In this document: positions 22,016 to 35,061 of the stretch, piece after piece
Layout of the letters: the number at the start of each line of letters is the position of its first letter
How positions within the stretch are numbered: position 1 is the stretch's first letter
Assembly: GCA_008638375.1 (NCBI GenBank)
Contig: CM018043.1
Coordinates: 60,104,510-60,168,509, forward strand
DNA: 64,000 nt
Direction of reading: 5' to 3'
DNA from: Nyssa sinensis
Lineage: Eukaryota; Streptophyta; Magnoliopsida; Cornales; Nyssaceae
Position numbers and translations under genes: made by a program
Notes under the pieces: generated by a model
Databases searched by the model: none
The model's input: only the letters and a program-made list of their open reading frames with translations
Told to the model about the DNA's origin: nothing

Positions 22016-23500
22016 ATGGCTCCCAACTTTTGTCGTACAAAGAACTACCAAAACCTTCAGAATTAGCCTCCTGTTGGAAAAGGAAGGGGACAAACACCCA
22101 TTCATTTACAACAGTAGCTTGATCAGAATCAATGGCAGTCCGATCGGATGCAGGAACAACTCACTGTCATGTCACAAGCTCTAACCTCACTAGCTCAGAA
22201 CCAACAGAGTAATCCTCCTCCTCCAACTATCCTTGTTCACAGAGGATCTCAGCTTCCGATCACCACTACGGGTGGAGGATCCCATAAAGAGGAGTTGTCT
22301 AACGTGCAACCAGTACACCCTTATGGCACCGTTCATATGGGGACCGATCCCTAGTTGTCAATAGCTATAAAGAGAGGAATGCTTACGTTTCATACTGTTG
22401 TCCACTATCAGAGTAGAATGAGGATACCAATTCCAACGGCCTCTGGAGCCAATCCAGCGTCGCAGGAATTCCAACCCAGTCTCGAAAGAGCAGCGTCCTC
22501 CTGCTAACACTAGACAAATTCTCCCGTAAATCGAGGACCTGAAGGCACAAGACAAGACCAACAATGGGTACCGATCGCACAACAAGTCTTACCCAAAGCC
22601 CCTCAAAAGGTAAAGGAGATAGTAGACTCTCACGATCAGATGATCTCAACTAAGGGGTTCCACGCCCCTCCAAAGGAAAGATGAGCTAAGTAAATTGCTC
22701 GGTAGGTTTTTCATGCCATTCACTTCTGCCAAAATGATAGAAGAGCGACCTAATAAATTTATTGTTCCAAAATTCACACTCTACGACGGGTCTGAGGACC
22801 TTGGAGACCATTTATCTCACTATTAGCACATAATGGCTTTGCACGGGGCTACTGATGCCTTCATACGTCAAACATTTGTAAAATAACCAGAATTCTTGCT
22901 AATTGTGAAGGAAGTAAAACGAGAATCACTTCGGGAGTATATTGCTCGCTTCAATACCGAGCTCATGGAGATAACCAATTGCAGTTCAAGCTTCTTAGTG
23001 GCCACCCTCACTTCAGGCCTTGGGCTTGGATGCTTCTAGGATTCCTTGACTAAGAATCCTCCATCGATATGACAACACTCATGGATAGAGTGCGGAAGTA
23101 TATTAATCTTGAAGATACAAAAACCTCATTTCGGAAAGCTAAAGAACAAGCTTAGAAAGATGAGTAAGTTTAGAAAAGGGATAACAATGCTAATAATAAG
23201 AGGATCAAGAGTCCCGACAAGAGAACAACACCCAAAGCCCAGAAACAACTCTAACTCTAAAAGGAATGAGACTTACACCTCTCTGAATGCCTCTCTTACT
23301 CACATACTCCATTAGATCCGGACTCGTGAAAACCTAAGGTGGACAGGGCCACTAAAAAGCCACCCCAACTCTAGGAATTAGAACAAGTATTGCAATTTTC
23401 ATAAGGGGCAGTGGCACACAACTGAAGAGTGCAAGGCTTTGAAGTAGGAAATAGAGCATCTCATCGAGAGAAGACGACTAAGAGAGTTCATCTATCAAGA
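22016..23500 (+). pseudogene. Tat-lineage gypsy gag remnant
   Basis: The gag region of the element that begins at 21479. The gag-domain signature FTLYDGSEDLGDHLSHY lies near 22773-22826. ESLREYIARFNTELMEI follows near 22926. A nucleic-acid-binding knuckle CNFHKGQWHTTEEC lies near 23390, a CX2HX4HX4C form usual for this lineage. Stop codons, including those near 22353, 22827 and 22882, and frameshifts scatter it over all frames. The order gag then protease, with the TGGCGCC primer site upstream, supports the Tat assignment. It cannot encode a capsid. Confidence 0.82.
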
Positions 23501-23579
23501 CAGAAGACAAAACCCCCGTGACGAAAGACCACCTCAAATGAGGCAAGAGCACAGGCCTGAACAAAGGAAAAATTGGAAT

Positions 23580-24204
23580 GATCAACAACAGAAAAATAAT
23601 CAAGTCATCTTTGTGCTTCATGCTGATAATACGGTGACAGGGACATCTAACCGAGCCAGGAAAAGACATGATTAGGCGGCAAGGGCAGAGCCCTATATCA
23701 TCAAAATCTCGACCATTGAGAAAAATATAAAGTCAAAACCTCAGATCTAGTTCTCTAAATTGGACCTTATTGGGATACATTGTCCCCACAGTGATGTTCT
23801 TGTCATCTCACTCAAAATCGCCAATTTTGATATCAGAAAGGTTCTTGTAAATACTGGAAGTTCTACCAACTTATTATTTTACGAACCCTTCAAACACATG
23901 AAACTCAGCTCTAATGACATCAGAACTACCGCTGCTGTCATGATAGGATTCGACGGGAATCTCAGTGTCTCAATAGGCAGAATTGACCTACCAACTATGA
24001 TAGGAGAGGGAGATAGCCAGCAGACACTGATCTTTAAATACATGGTCCTAGATGTTAAATTTTTCTATAATGTCATTATTGGGAGGCCCTGGATCCACCA
24101 GATGGAAGCAGTTACTTCAACCCTCAATTAATGCTTGAAATATGTCCACAATAGCAAAATTCTTACCATCAAGGGATGTCAACCCACTGTCTGAGAATGT
24201 CATT
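23580..24204 (+). pseudogene. Tat-lineage gypsy protease remnant
   Basis: The region is open from 23760 to 24131. It contains VISLKIANFDIRKVLVNTGS near 23800 and YNVIIGRPWIH near 24067, the two ends of a retropepsin fold. The catalytic Asp of the usual VDTGS motif is Asn here (AAT near 23853), so the enzyme would be dead even if translated. The Arg/Gln-rich linker before it (23500-23690) has stops. Similarity ends at 24204, where the next LTR starts; RT, RNase H and integrase are missing. Confidence 0.82.
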
Positions 24205-26366
24205 TGTTACATCCCACACCCCACCCTACACGGATACCGAAGATATGATGGCAGTTAGCCACCTTGCCAGTCTCTCTACTGATAATGTGATCAACCAAAG
24301 GCAAACTTCTTACCTTTACAATAAATTGCATTCCAAATGTAGGGTCAAAATAGCAAAAATTAAAACCTTTTTCCTAATAGAATTCACATTAATCATCTAT
24401 CAGTCAGGTTTATCCCGAGTAAGGATTATAATTCCTTGTGACTTAGTAAAATGTCATAAACCCTTATCTCGAGGCTTAATAAAGTCTTAACCTCCAGTAG
24501 TAACAAGCGTCTATCACTTATACTATTATGTCTCCGATTGTCACCATTCTATAATCTCAAATCGTACAAATTTCAGATCAGATCCAGAAAATTCATAGTA
24601 AGTCTAATTTACAATCCACAAAATATATGATTTCATCAAGATTCGATATTAGATCCCTTCCACATGAAATCCAACTTAGTGATCATTTTCAAATGATTAG
24701 AAATCATCCGTCTTATGAAATATGCCCCCATTTGGGCTTTCTTGTGAATATTGTTGGATTAAATGCTATATTTTGACCATGTGATTATTATTCATCTTGA
24801 TATATGATACCTGAGTGATACACAGTTACATTTTATAGTCTGGGTGAGAATCATGATCATTTCATGCATTATTAAATACCCAAGTAGTGCATAGTAACAA
24901 TGCCCATTTGATACTATAATCAATTACAAAAATGAGGAGTAGGTTGGGTTTACATGAGCAAGTTAGATAAGTGGATCTGATTGCAAAAGGGTAAGGCTGG
25001 GTTCTACTATCATAGTAAAGAGTAAGTCGGGTTTACATGAGCAAGTCAGACGGATAAATCTAATTGCAAAAGGGTAAGGTCGGGTCCTACTAAACTATAA
25101 TAAAGGGTAGACTGGGTATACACGAGCAATTCAGACGGGTGGATCTAATTGCGAAAGGGTATGCCGAGTTCTGCTATAGTAAAAGGGTAAACTGAGTATA
25201 CATGAGCGAGTGAGACAGATGGATCTGATTGCAAAAGGGTGTGCCGAGTTCTGCTACAGTGAAAGGGCACACTGGGTATACATGAGCAAGTCAGACGGGT
25301 GGATCTGATTGCAAAAGGGTATGCCGAGTTCTGCTACAGTGAAATGGTAGACTAGGTATACATGAGCAAGTCAAACGGGTGTATCTGATTGCAAAAGGGT
25401 ATGCCGAGTTCTACTACAATGAAAGGGTAGACTAGGGATACATAAGCAAGTCAGACGGGTGGATATAATTGCAAAAGGGTATGCCGAGTTCTGCTACAGT
25501 GAAAGGGTAGGCTGGGAATACATAAGCAAGTTAGGTGGACGGATCTGATTGCGAAAGGGTATGCTGGGGTCCACTGTTATATATCAGACTATGAAAATCA
25601 TTCTATATATTATTGCATTCATTTAGATAAGCATATTACGTTCCTAATAAATGAACATATGGTTGCATGGAGCATCTCTTACATTGAACAATTATCTATT
25701 TGTGGCAGTATGTTTACTGGTTAGGCCAGATACCTATCGATGAATTATACACTTGATATCGTTGGATATTCATTATTTTTCTATCATGGGATGTGCCTTA
25801 GACCCGAGGGATCAGTTCAGTTGCTTCACATGATGTGACTTACTATTACGACATCTTATTTTCTTGATTGGTTATCATATTGTCATAACCTTGTTTATCT
25901 TGTTTGTGAACCTTCTTATTCTGACTTTGACCCCTGGTAGAGCATAAGAATTTACTTACTGGGCTAAGTTAGCTCATTACAGATTTAATTTGACTATTTC
26001 AGGTAAGGACGCCACAGTTTGAAAGTAGGGATCGAGATCCCGAACAGGCGTAGAGTTGCTGCAGATACATATACTATAAGGATATTTTGATAGTAAAGTA
26101 TAGTACTTGTCTTGTTTTCTTCCATCACCCCACGTCCTAGGGATAGTTGTATTTAGAGTTTTTGGATCTGTATATTTAAGAACTCTAATGTTATAAATGC
26201 AAAAATTTTATTAAGTCTTCTGCTGTGTTATTAATTTCTGAAAGCATGTTAATAATACTCACATATAATGTTAAGTTAAAGTAAAAAGGAGAAATCCGGT
26301 TCATCAGATGGGTTGAGTCAAGGTCGCGATGCCAAATCCGCACATGGTGGGTTTCAGGTTGTGACA
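24205..26366 (+). repeat. gypsy LTR with 80-bp tandem array
   Basis: It starts TGTTACATCCCACACCCC and ends GGTGGGTTTCAGGTTGTGACA less the first base or two. Ends of this form are shared by the large gypsy LTRs in the window. The 3' half carries a tandem array (24941-25582), then the conserved block TTACTTACTGGGCTAAGTT at 25952-25970. No convincing target duplication is visible. It cuts off the Tat-lineage protease on its left. Confidence 0.7.
24941..25582 (+). repeat. 80-bp minisatellite, 8 units
   Basis: The unit carries TATACATGAGCAAGTCAG and GGATCTGATTGCAAAAGGG. TACATGAGCA-type starts fall at 24951, 25034, 25119, 25199, 25279, 25359, 25439 and 25519. Spacing is exactly 80 bp for the last five steps and 80-85 for the first ones. 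Confidence 0.95.
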
Positions 26367-26857
26367 CAGATAATTAGGAGACGTGTTCCTTATTAAAATG
26401 TTGTTACAGAGATTTGAACCAGAGATCTTAAAGCAACCAAAAAGGGATCAAGCCACTTTAGTGGTTGTTGGTTTATTTATTAGGAAAATATTTATGTATT
26501 TTCTTTTAAGTCAAATGAAAATTTAAAGAAAAACTATTACACGTGAGATTAGAACTCCAGATGAAAGGAATACCATGAAGTAATTTTGCCATTGCGCCAC
26601 TAGGTCTGGCTGTATATAGTTTCACCTATATATATTATCGTCATATTTAAATTTTAATTATCTAAAATTATTATAAGCTAAATTAAATTACAAAGAGTGG
26701 TTATCTTAGGATTTTTCTATGTTTCAGGTCTAATGGTGTAGTTTGTTTTAGCAAATTAAATGCTGAAACATTAGATGTATAATTTTTTATGATTAAAAAT
26801 CTACCCTTATTAGTTCAAAAGTTTGGATATAATTTTGAAAAATAGGAAAGGACCACT
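26367..26857. other. unclassified AT-rich stretch with tRNA-like modules
   Basis: No gene is seen. Two antisense tRNA-like stretches lie here. The better one, at 26547-26605, is listed separately; a weaker one lies around 26411-26468. Confidence 0.45.
26547..26605 (-). repeat. tRNA-like (SINE-like) module
   Basis: The minus strand reads CTAGTGGCGCAATGGC (A-box-like), then about 30 bp later GGAGTTCTAATC (B-box-like). Spacing suits a tRNA-derived RNA polymerase III promoter, but no tRNA fold is complete. Confidence 0.5.
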
Positions 26858-29132
26858 TGTGGGCACCATCGTCGAAAAAAAATCCTTTTGTGTGGATTTA
26901 GAGGATCCTAACTGTCTCATTCCCTAAAGGTGGGAATGAATGCCTCTTATGGAAAATAGGAAAAAGATGAGGAGTGGTCAGCTTGTTTTAGACAATAAAC
27001 AAGCAAACCCTTTACATTGGAATGCAAACAAAAGGAAACTAAAAGAAACAAATTAAGATATGCATGGATTTGTTTCCTAGTTACATTCTAAAGATCCTTT
27101 GACATAGATCAAATAAAGATAAGGCACTGAAGTAAAGCAAAAATCAAAGAAACAGGCTTGGGAGCTAAGGTACAGAGTGGGAAGGTGTTAGGCACCCACC
27201 CGATCCGAATGGATAGGTCGCAAATATTCACATACAAGGCTATTTCATTATGAAAAAAGAAAAGGAAGGTGTATAAATAGAAAAGATAAGTGAATGAATG
27301 AATTTGCACAAAGAATAAATAAAATATAAAAAAAATATATAAAGGAGATTCGACTCGGGTCTGAAGGCTTCTTACGTGTCCATTTAGAAAACGGAATCAG
27401 AGTTACGTAATTATCTAGTTTACCTTCTTTTATCAAGAGTGATAAAAGATAAGAGATCAACCAGATTAAAGAGGACTGTTAAGGGTTTGAGATGCATACT
27501 TTACTTAGTCGTGGTAGTCGGGTAGCACTTCGGCTTGGGAAATCTAATTTGGAGTCTTCAATCGAATAGATCTCTGGCTTGCTTCTTTGATTTGGAATCG
27601 TCGCTTCGGCAGGGCTTCGACTTACTTCTTAAAGGGAGACCGTTAATTCGGCAGGCTTTTGTCTTAGAAGAGGGAGAGTTCTTAGAAAGAAAACTCTAGG
27701 ACTATACTAGCAGCATAAAGCTATGAAATTGTGTGTTAAAAAGTGATGGTCAGAGGGCTTTATTTATAGGCAAAATAAGAAAATTCGATCCAAGGGCCTA
27801 AAGTGAAACCCTAAAATAAAAGGCTAGGATCATGTCTTGAATGATAACAATATGATTAAATAAAAAGAAAATCAAATAATTATCTTAAGGGATGAATATC
27901 CTAAATAAATGAATTAATAATTAATTATGAAAATGCAAGAATAAATTAAATTTATGTCTACATGCAAGACCTAATGAGAATTAAGAAAAATAGAATTTAC
28001 TTGAAAATAAACTCTAAAATGCAAACGTCTAGGTTTAGTGTATCTCATTTTAAGAAAATATTTAGCAACCAGATTTATGTAAATACTAGAAATGGAAAGT
28101 CTTGATTGTGCATAAATAAAATACTATCACTCAAGATTACTAAATTTTCCACAATTTGGTGGAGAATCTCTAGATTGTCATAAGACATGTGAAATGACCA
28201 AATCATCCCTCAAGGCATGAAAATGTGCCTAATTTATTACCAAATGGCTGAAATTATCAAATTACCCCCAGATGGGTAAAATGATATAGAAATTACAAAA
28301 ATGCCCCTAAAGTGACTAGAGAGTCCTACTAATAGTAGGATTGTGCCAAAATTTCCAAACTGCCCTTTAACGATAAAATGGTGGCAAAATTATCAAAACA
28401 CCCTTCGATGGGCAGAAGATTCCTAACAAAGATAGGACTCAAACAAGAAAAGTCCTACTAGGAATGGGGCTCAGACGGGAAGAGTCCTACGGGAAATGGG
28501 ACTTTGATAAAAAAGTAATTACTAGGGAGTGGGACTTGATCAGGAAAAGTCCTAATAAGAATGGGACTTTAACAAGAAGAGTCCTACATAGAGTGGGACT
28601 TTGACAAAAGAGTCATACCGGGAATAGGACTTTTTCGAGAAGAGTCATATGAGAATGGCACTTTTTCAAGAAAAGTCCTAATAGGAGTGAGACTCTGACA
28701 AAAGAGTCCTACTAGGAGTGAGACTTTGAAAAAAGAGTCCTACCAGGAATGGAACTTTGTCGAGAAGAGTCCTACGAAGAATGAGACTCTAACAAGAGAG
28801 TCCTATTGAGAATAAGACTCTGACAAAAGAGTCCTACTAAGAGTGGGACTCTGTTTAGAAGAGTCCTAATGGGAATGAGACTCTAACAGCAAGAGTCATA
28901 CTAGGAGTGTAACTTCGGCAAAAGATTCCTACTAGGAATGAGACTCTGTTAGAAAGAGTCCTATGGAGAATGTGACTCTGTCAAGAAGAGTCCTACCAGC
29001 AATGGGACTCTAACAGGAGGGTCTTACTGAGAATGGTACTCTGTCGAAAAGAGTCCTACTAAAAGTAGGTTTCTTGGCATAATTACCGAATTGTTCCTAC
29101 CCGATCAAGGGTCATAAAATAAGGTGTCTACA
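26858..29132 (-). repeat. 3' LTR of an Ogre-like gypsy element
   Basis: On the minus strand it starts TGTAGACACCTTATTTTATG, preceded by the purine-rich AATGAGGGGCTCTT. It includes GGGTGCCTAACACCTTCCC near 27171-27199, a phrase typical of Ogre-type LTRs. It matches the split LTR at 51200-57254 along most of its length, at roughly three-quarters to four-fifths identity by eye. The low-coordinate edge near 26858 is less certain. Confidence 0.72.
28419..29075 (-). repeat. 31-32-bp tandem array in the Ogre-like LTR
   Basis: About 20 units carry variants of AAGAGTCCTACTAGGAAT and GGGACTCTG. Matching starts recur every 31-32 bp. The related LTR has a shorter array at 56825-57190. Confidence 0.9.
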
Positions 29133-29150
29133 AAGAGCCCCTCATTGATC
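29133..29150 (-). other. polypurine tract of the Ogre-like element
   Basis: The minus strand reads AATGAGGGGCTCTT directly before TGTAGACACC, the expected position for plus-strand priming. Confidence 0.6.
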
Positions 29151-31069
29151 GAACTTGCAAGCAAATGAATGTCAATGCAAGAAACAAATATTCACATTTT
29201 GACCTTGATTGTATTTTTGATATAGTCGGACCCATTTTGAAATAAGATTCCTACATATGACCCTCAAGTGAATCAGATCGTTTGTAGTTCGTGACTAGTG
29301 GAAAGGAATGTTCTCCTTACCCGATTTTTTTAAATAGGCTTGTCACGATAGGATTGTTGTGAGGTTACACCCTTAAAAAATGACTCATCAGAGCCTACTT
29401 GATAAGAGATGTGATCCTGAAAAGTCTTTTATGAGGTTGTGTTCTCATGATATAGGTTACTTCATCAGCCATTTCATCTAAAAGGGAATTTAATCCTATT
29501 AGGCTTGTGAGGGGAATGCAATAGATGACTTACCCTAAAAAGAAAGGCGATCTTGATAGGTTTATAACACTATAATGGACGACTTACCTAAAAAGAATGT
29601 TATCCTAACAAGATCATGAACTTGCATCCTTATACGACTTACTTCAAAGGGAAATTCCATCCTATTAGGTTCATAAGATTGTGATAGACGGCTTACCCGA
29701 AAGGAATGCTATCCTAACAGTATTTTTCTAAAAAGAATATTATCCTAATAGAATTTTCCTAATGGTTACGTCCTTAATAGATGGCTTGTGCAAAAAATGA
29801 TGACCGGTGGGGAATGCTTGATTATGATTCGCCAGGAAGTTGAATTTCTTTAAGAAAATGATGATGATTCAAACTTTGCTGGGGAATAAACCGAGTCAGC
29901 TTAGTGATTTTGATTTGTCAGGGAAAAATGACAGTTGTGTCTTATTCGAAAGATGTCGCCCAAATCTCTGGGGACCACTAAATAAATGTTATAGTCACAC
30001 GATCCTTTGGAAGAATCATGAGTTACTTGATGAACATCGGTTTTGAATTAGTGGGCTAACGACACTAATTAGCACATTGGTCAACTTTGACTAGAATTTG
30101 CAGAGTATCGCTTTGCCCTCTGATACTCGATATCAAATCACGGTGGATTTTTAGGCATATTTTGACACAAAGACTTGAATTTGACAACAAATGGGTTGAA
30201 ATTGGCCAAAATTTGCGAAAATAGGCCAAAAGCTTAAAATAGCCCAATTCACCACATAGGGAGGGGGATTTGTCCTTTTATGTGCCGATCGACTACCCGT
30301 AAGTGCCGATCGACTCTTGGATGTCTAGGCAATTTGTTTTAAAAGTATTGCGACTTTTGGCTTATCTCGTTGTGTTTCTGAGTTCTCTCCTACCACATTT
30401 GTGACCATTTTTCTAAGGTTGTGAGAAAAGTTAGATTGAAGTATTTGGCACTCATTTCAACCTTTTGGAAGATCAATCAGCTTGATTTTTCACCACAGAT
30501 CAAAAGATTTCAAAAGAAATGGCAAGTAAAGGCCATGGTGATTCGGACCTAATGTTCCACATTGATCGAGATTTGGGAATATCTGAACCGGTCCATGGCA
30601 TGATCTTTTGATATAGGCTAGCTGCCCCTGGGCTACTAGAACAAAACAAGTTTGTTCCAAGAATTGGTGCACCATTTGTTTACAATGGTATCGCAATGGC
30701 CAGGTTTGAGTTTTCTTGAGTTTTCATTTGATTGTTTTGACTTTTTTGTCTTGATGCTTGATGCATTTGATTTGTTTTCCATGCCTTTGGAGCATTTTTC
30801 ATGAATTTTTGGCTGCATGCATGCATGGGCCTTTCAATCACGTACCTTTTAGGGAGGATCACACCATACACTTGTGAAAATTCCCGGATGGGCTGTTCTT
30901 TATTTTTCTTTCATTTTTTGCATCTGATTCATTCTTTTTTGGCACACTCATGATATTGAAGAACTTTCTAACACATAAGCTCTATTTTTGTGCATAAAGA
31001 ATTGGAAATCCGCGCTCAAAGTTTGGCGGTGGATATAGAAGAATGGTAGGCCAAGTAACTTAATCCAAT
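29151..31069 (-). other. 3' non-coding region of the Ogre-like element
   Basis: No coding domain is found. Repeated phrases such as GACTTACCTAAAAAGAAT and TATCCTAATAG recur every 60-120 bp in 29360-29770. By position this is the long 3' untranslated part of the minus-strand element. 30250-31069 has no clear assignment. Confidence 0.45.
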
Positions 31070-31258
31070 GACCCAAAAAACGACAAGAGTGGGAGATATA
31101 CGACATAATTATCATCTTATTAAAGAGATCATTTTGTGCGGAGACATTATAGTCACCAAGATTGCATCTGTGGATAACCTTGTTAATCCTTTTCAAGTTC
31201 ATGTGATAGGATGGGTGTCAAGTGTAATGGGATACGGATGTGAATGCAAGTGGGAGTT
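31070..31258 (+). pseudogene. copia RNase H C-terminal fragment
   Basis: The frame from 31068 reads NYHLIKEIILCGDIIVTKIA, then SVDNLVNPF, a recognisable copia polyprotein C-terminus (usually RYHFIRE and ADPFTK). A short purine-rich string AAGTGGGAG precedes the LTR at 31259. Everything upstream of about 31070 is unrelated. This is the last 60 codons or so of a 5'-truncated copia element. Confidence 0.8.
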
Positions 31259-32549
31259 TGTTAGGATGTATGCTCTCACATCCAAGGCATTTTGTTATTA
31301 TTTAATAAATTTGATTTATTATTATTAATTTTCATATTATCATATATGTTAATGTTGTTATTTTATATCATGAGATGGTTAGTTCTTGAATTGTTATTAA
31401 AAATAATTCATGTATATAAATGAGATTTTGTACAGAAGATATGCACTTGTGATCAAGAAATTCTAGAATTGTTCGCAGTAATTGATCAGACTGGGCATCT
31501 TGTCTGTAAGACTATAATACACTTTACCTCTATGTGATAGGGTGGTTTATCTCAATCACTGGAGTAGTGGACTCTGTGTTATTGTATTGGTGCATTTGGA
31601 ATACACTGAACATGATCACTATAAGAAACACATCATATAAAGCTATCATCTTTGACTTGATTCTTATATTCACCATTCGCAATAAGCTCTTAATCTTGAG
31701 AGAATTGTTGACTCAAGTTCTTAATGGTGGTGACTTTAAGTTACCAATGAATAAGGTCTCTTAGATCCACACCTCGGTATCTTGGGAAATCATTATTTAG
31801 ATTGTGGGAACACATATTTTCAAGTTGGAATGTACACTTTCTAAATTCTAGAGAAGTATATCACTGATGTATTAATTCAATTGATTAATCATTAAAATTC
31901 GGATCTGGTCTTTTCAATAAATTTTTTATTGGGATGTTGACAATTTAATAGTGGTTAATAATTTGTGAATTAAGTTGTAAAAATAATTAGGAATTGGTTT
32001 GATGGTGTATAAGCTCAAATCCTAATTATTGCTATCCAAGTAGAGGGGCTCACTATATATGTTCAGTGATTATGGGTTTTTCTCTATTTTGCCAAATTAG
32101 AGTGCTATTCTAATTATTTAGTGGAATTTATTAAAGTTAATTAGTCAATAATTAATTAAGAGTTAATTAGAAATTAATTAACTAATTGGAGCTAATTTGG
32201 TAGGACCCTAAATCCCCCATTTTGTCATAATTTTGCAAACCCCTATAAACATGTGATATATGGAAAATAGCTAGAGACAACAACAAAAAGATTATTTTCC
32301 TGCGAAAGAGTAAAAGAGGAGCCCACTCTCATTTCTGGTGTACGACTTGCATAAAGGGAAAAAAGGAGAAGGCCTAGAGGAGTAACAGAATAAAGATTGC
32401 ATCAATCTCTTCAACAATGCTTCTTCAACAATCAAGATTAATCAAGAACAAGGTAATTCTAACTTTCTTTTCAAGATTGTATGATCATGTAAATAAAAAG
32501 ATCCAAATAGATTTTTCAAATCGTTTCCGCTGTGGTTACGAACCCAACA
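31259..32549 (+). repeat. 3' LTR of a second copia element
   Basis: It starts TGTTAGGATGTATGCTCTC and ends TTCCGCTGTGGTTACGAAC followed by CCAACA, both classic copia LTR ends. It is 1,291 bp, and a copia C-terminus and purine tract precede it. It lies in plus orientation inside minus-strand Ogre-like sequence. No target duplication can be tested because the left part is missing. Confidence 0.85.
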
Positions 32550-34702
32550 GATTCACCCAATCAAAATCTACTATGGAGAATGATGAGTTTGAAGTCAAAT
32601 TGACTCCATAGGGGAGACTATGGTTGAGGTTAGGTCATGATATGAGGACAAAAAATGTACTCAACTTTGAAAAGAGATATACTCATTTAGTTAAGAGTAA
32701 AGTAATGTACTCAACTATGATAGGAGTTGGGAAAATGCTTTCCTTGGGAGAGACAAAATATGCAAGAAGAGGCCTTGATAGGCAGACCTCAACTTGGATA
32801 GGAGTACACGGACGTACCTCACTATGATAGGCATAAAGAATTTTTCTTGATGAATAACTCTCATATCAAATAAGGGAGTATGAAACTTACTCAACTTAAA
32901 TAGGAGTAAAAAGATAATACTCACAAAGAGCACTCAACTCAAATAGGAGGGAATGGAATATACTCAACTTAGATAGGATGGGAGAAAAGTGCACTCAACT
33001 TAGATAGGGGTGAAGGAAATGCATGCAATTAAGATAAGAGTGAAAGGAACGTACTCAACTTAGATAGGAGCGAAGGAAATGCGCTCAACTTAGATATGAG
33101 TGAAAGTAGTATACTTAACTTAGATAGGAGTAAACCGTTCTTGGAATGTTGTGAAAACATGTTTGTACCTTTCTTGAAAATGATTTTTTTTTTTTCATTT
33201 GAAGAAAATTCCCACTTTTAGCTTGGATCCTACTAGCCCCTAAATCATTGAAAATCGTCTTGGCTATTTGGGATAAAAGGGAATTTGCTCAAGTTCAGGT
33301 GGCGAGATTGCCCATATTTGAAGTATCATTCCACTACTAACTAACAATGATTTGAAACAAAAAAATTTGCTTAAACTGCGAATTGAAAGCATGATGGTTT
33401 AGGAGACTTGACTAGCCAAAGACCTGTTCTCAGTTTTATAAATAAAGTCTCTTGTATTTCCAAATGATTTGAGAGATTTTTTTGAAAAACTCATGATATT
33501 TTTTTAGTTTGATTCATCTAATCTTTTGAGAAAATGAGAATCATCAATTTTTCACAGAAAGATTGTTTGCATAATTGAGCATTTGAAATGATTTCATTGA
33601 GTGAGAGAGATATTAGGCAAGTAAGAGTGATAGGAAAATTACCCGAGATGTGGGTAAAGTTATCGAGGCAATAGAAAGGGTGAAACAAAACCTCTTTAGA
33701 TGAAAGAAGGTTCTCACATTGGCATGAAGGAGCCCTTTGACTAGAGCATAATTTGGAAAATGACAATAACTCTTAAGACGAATAAAGCATAAGGGAGCCC
33801 TTTGTGAAGCAATGGTGAGTTACTTCAGAAAAAGGTAGACATAAGAAAGAAATTTGTTACAAACAAATAGGGATGGAGCCCCTTATCTAAAACTGTTTGT
33901 TATATGATCCATCCATTTTTATTTAACCCTATAAAAGAGTGCTCAGTCGAAATGTGATGATTCTTTTAAGCAAGCAAGACTTCAAGGTGGTCTTAGTATT
34001 AAGGAAGAAACATAGGTTACGGTAAGATAAATGAAATGAAATGAAAGGAAATAAGGCTCAAACCCCTCCCCTCCCCCCCCCCACCGGTTCACGGTACTAA
34101 GCCCCTTGTGTGCATCTTCTTGATGTGTGTCTGAACTTGTCCCCTTGTGGGCATATATATGTGACCGAACCTAAAGTGACTTCTTAAGTTACCTACGTAT
34201 CCTCACTTTGGAGAATCAGGTTTGACGTAATTCTTTGATGCTTGTTGAAGCCCCTCGAAGCATACAAGGTTCGACTTTATCTTTTTCTTGCTTCCTTGAT
34301 TGGAAAATATCTCTTTTGAAGACGCACAAATTTTCTTTTCTTTGCTTTTGATTTTTCTCTAATGATTTTTTTTTCACTTTCTTACTTAGAAAATGTTTCT
34401 TTCATAAGGAGCAAAGACTCTATTTTCCTTGCTTTTGACATTGATGGTTTTTTTCACTTCCTTGCATGGAAATTCTTTCCTTCATATGGGGCAAAGATAT
34501 TTCTTCTCTTTGCTTTTTCTCTGACGACTTTGTGAAAGTGCACACATAGTAGACTTTTTCCTTCCCAAGGTTAGGTAGATAGGCTTTAAGAAAGAAAAAG
34601 TTAATCAATCAGGCTCAAAGGGCTTGCAAGTGGATATATTGATATAGTTGTTAGGATAAATTTGGTTTGCAAGTGATGGCCTCTCATCCTTGAAATTGCT
34701 TG
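32550..34702 (-). other. Ogre-like 3' region, continued
   Basis: No coding domain. 32640-33140 is a tandem array. 34180-34250 contains TACCTACGTATCCTC and GGAGAATCAGGTTTGACGTA, phrases I associate with Ogre-type non-coding regions. I take this as the continuation of the sequence interrupted by the copia at 31070-32549. Confidence 0.45.
32640..33140 (+). repeat. 30-bp degenerate tandem array
   Basis: The unit is close to TACTCAACTTAGATAGGAG plus a purine-rich tail. It is well preserved from 32880 and frayed to the left. Clear starts are at 32962, 32993 and 33053. Confidence 0.85.
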
Positions 34703-35061
34703 TGTAATTCTCCGACCCGAAATATGACTAAGCGACCATGTAAACCCGAGTTGTTAGAGCTCTATATTACAATATTAAATGAAATGAACGATGTATAGTT
34801 TGCAAATGTACGACAATGTCAATCACACGAGTAAAGTTACTATCAATTCCGAGTACCCCGGGATCGCCTGTACGAAAGATCCGATGGTATGGAAAGTCGT
34901 GCACATAAGATCTGTACATGTATCAATATACATGTATAACAAATTACATAAACAATATGAATAAATATGTATATGTGAATACACAAGAATATATAGATAA
35001 TTAATCGTGTATATACATATAAGTATATATATATATGGTAGTATATATATATATATATACC

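Noticed and set aside
24205..26366. A satellite DNA array (80-bp units) or CRISPR-like repeat
   Set aside because: Units are contiguous without spacers and lie inside an LTR; there are only eight.
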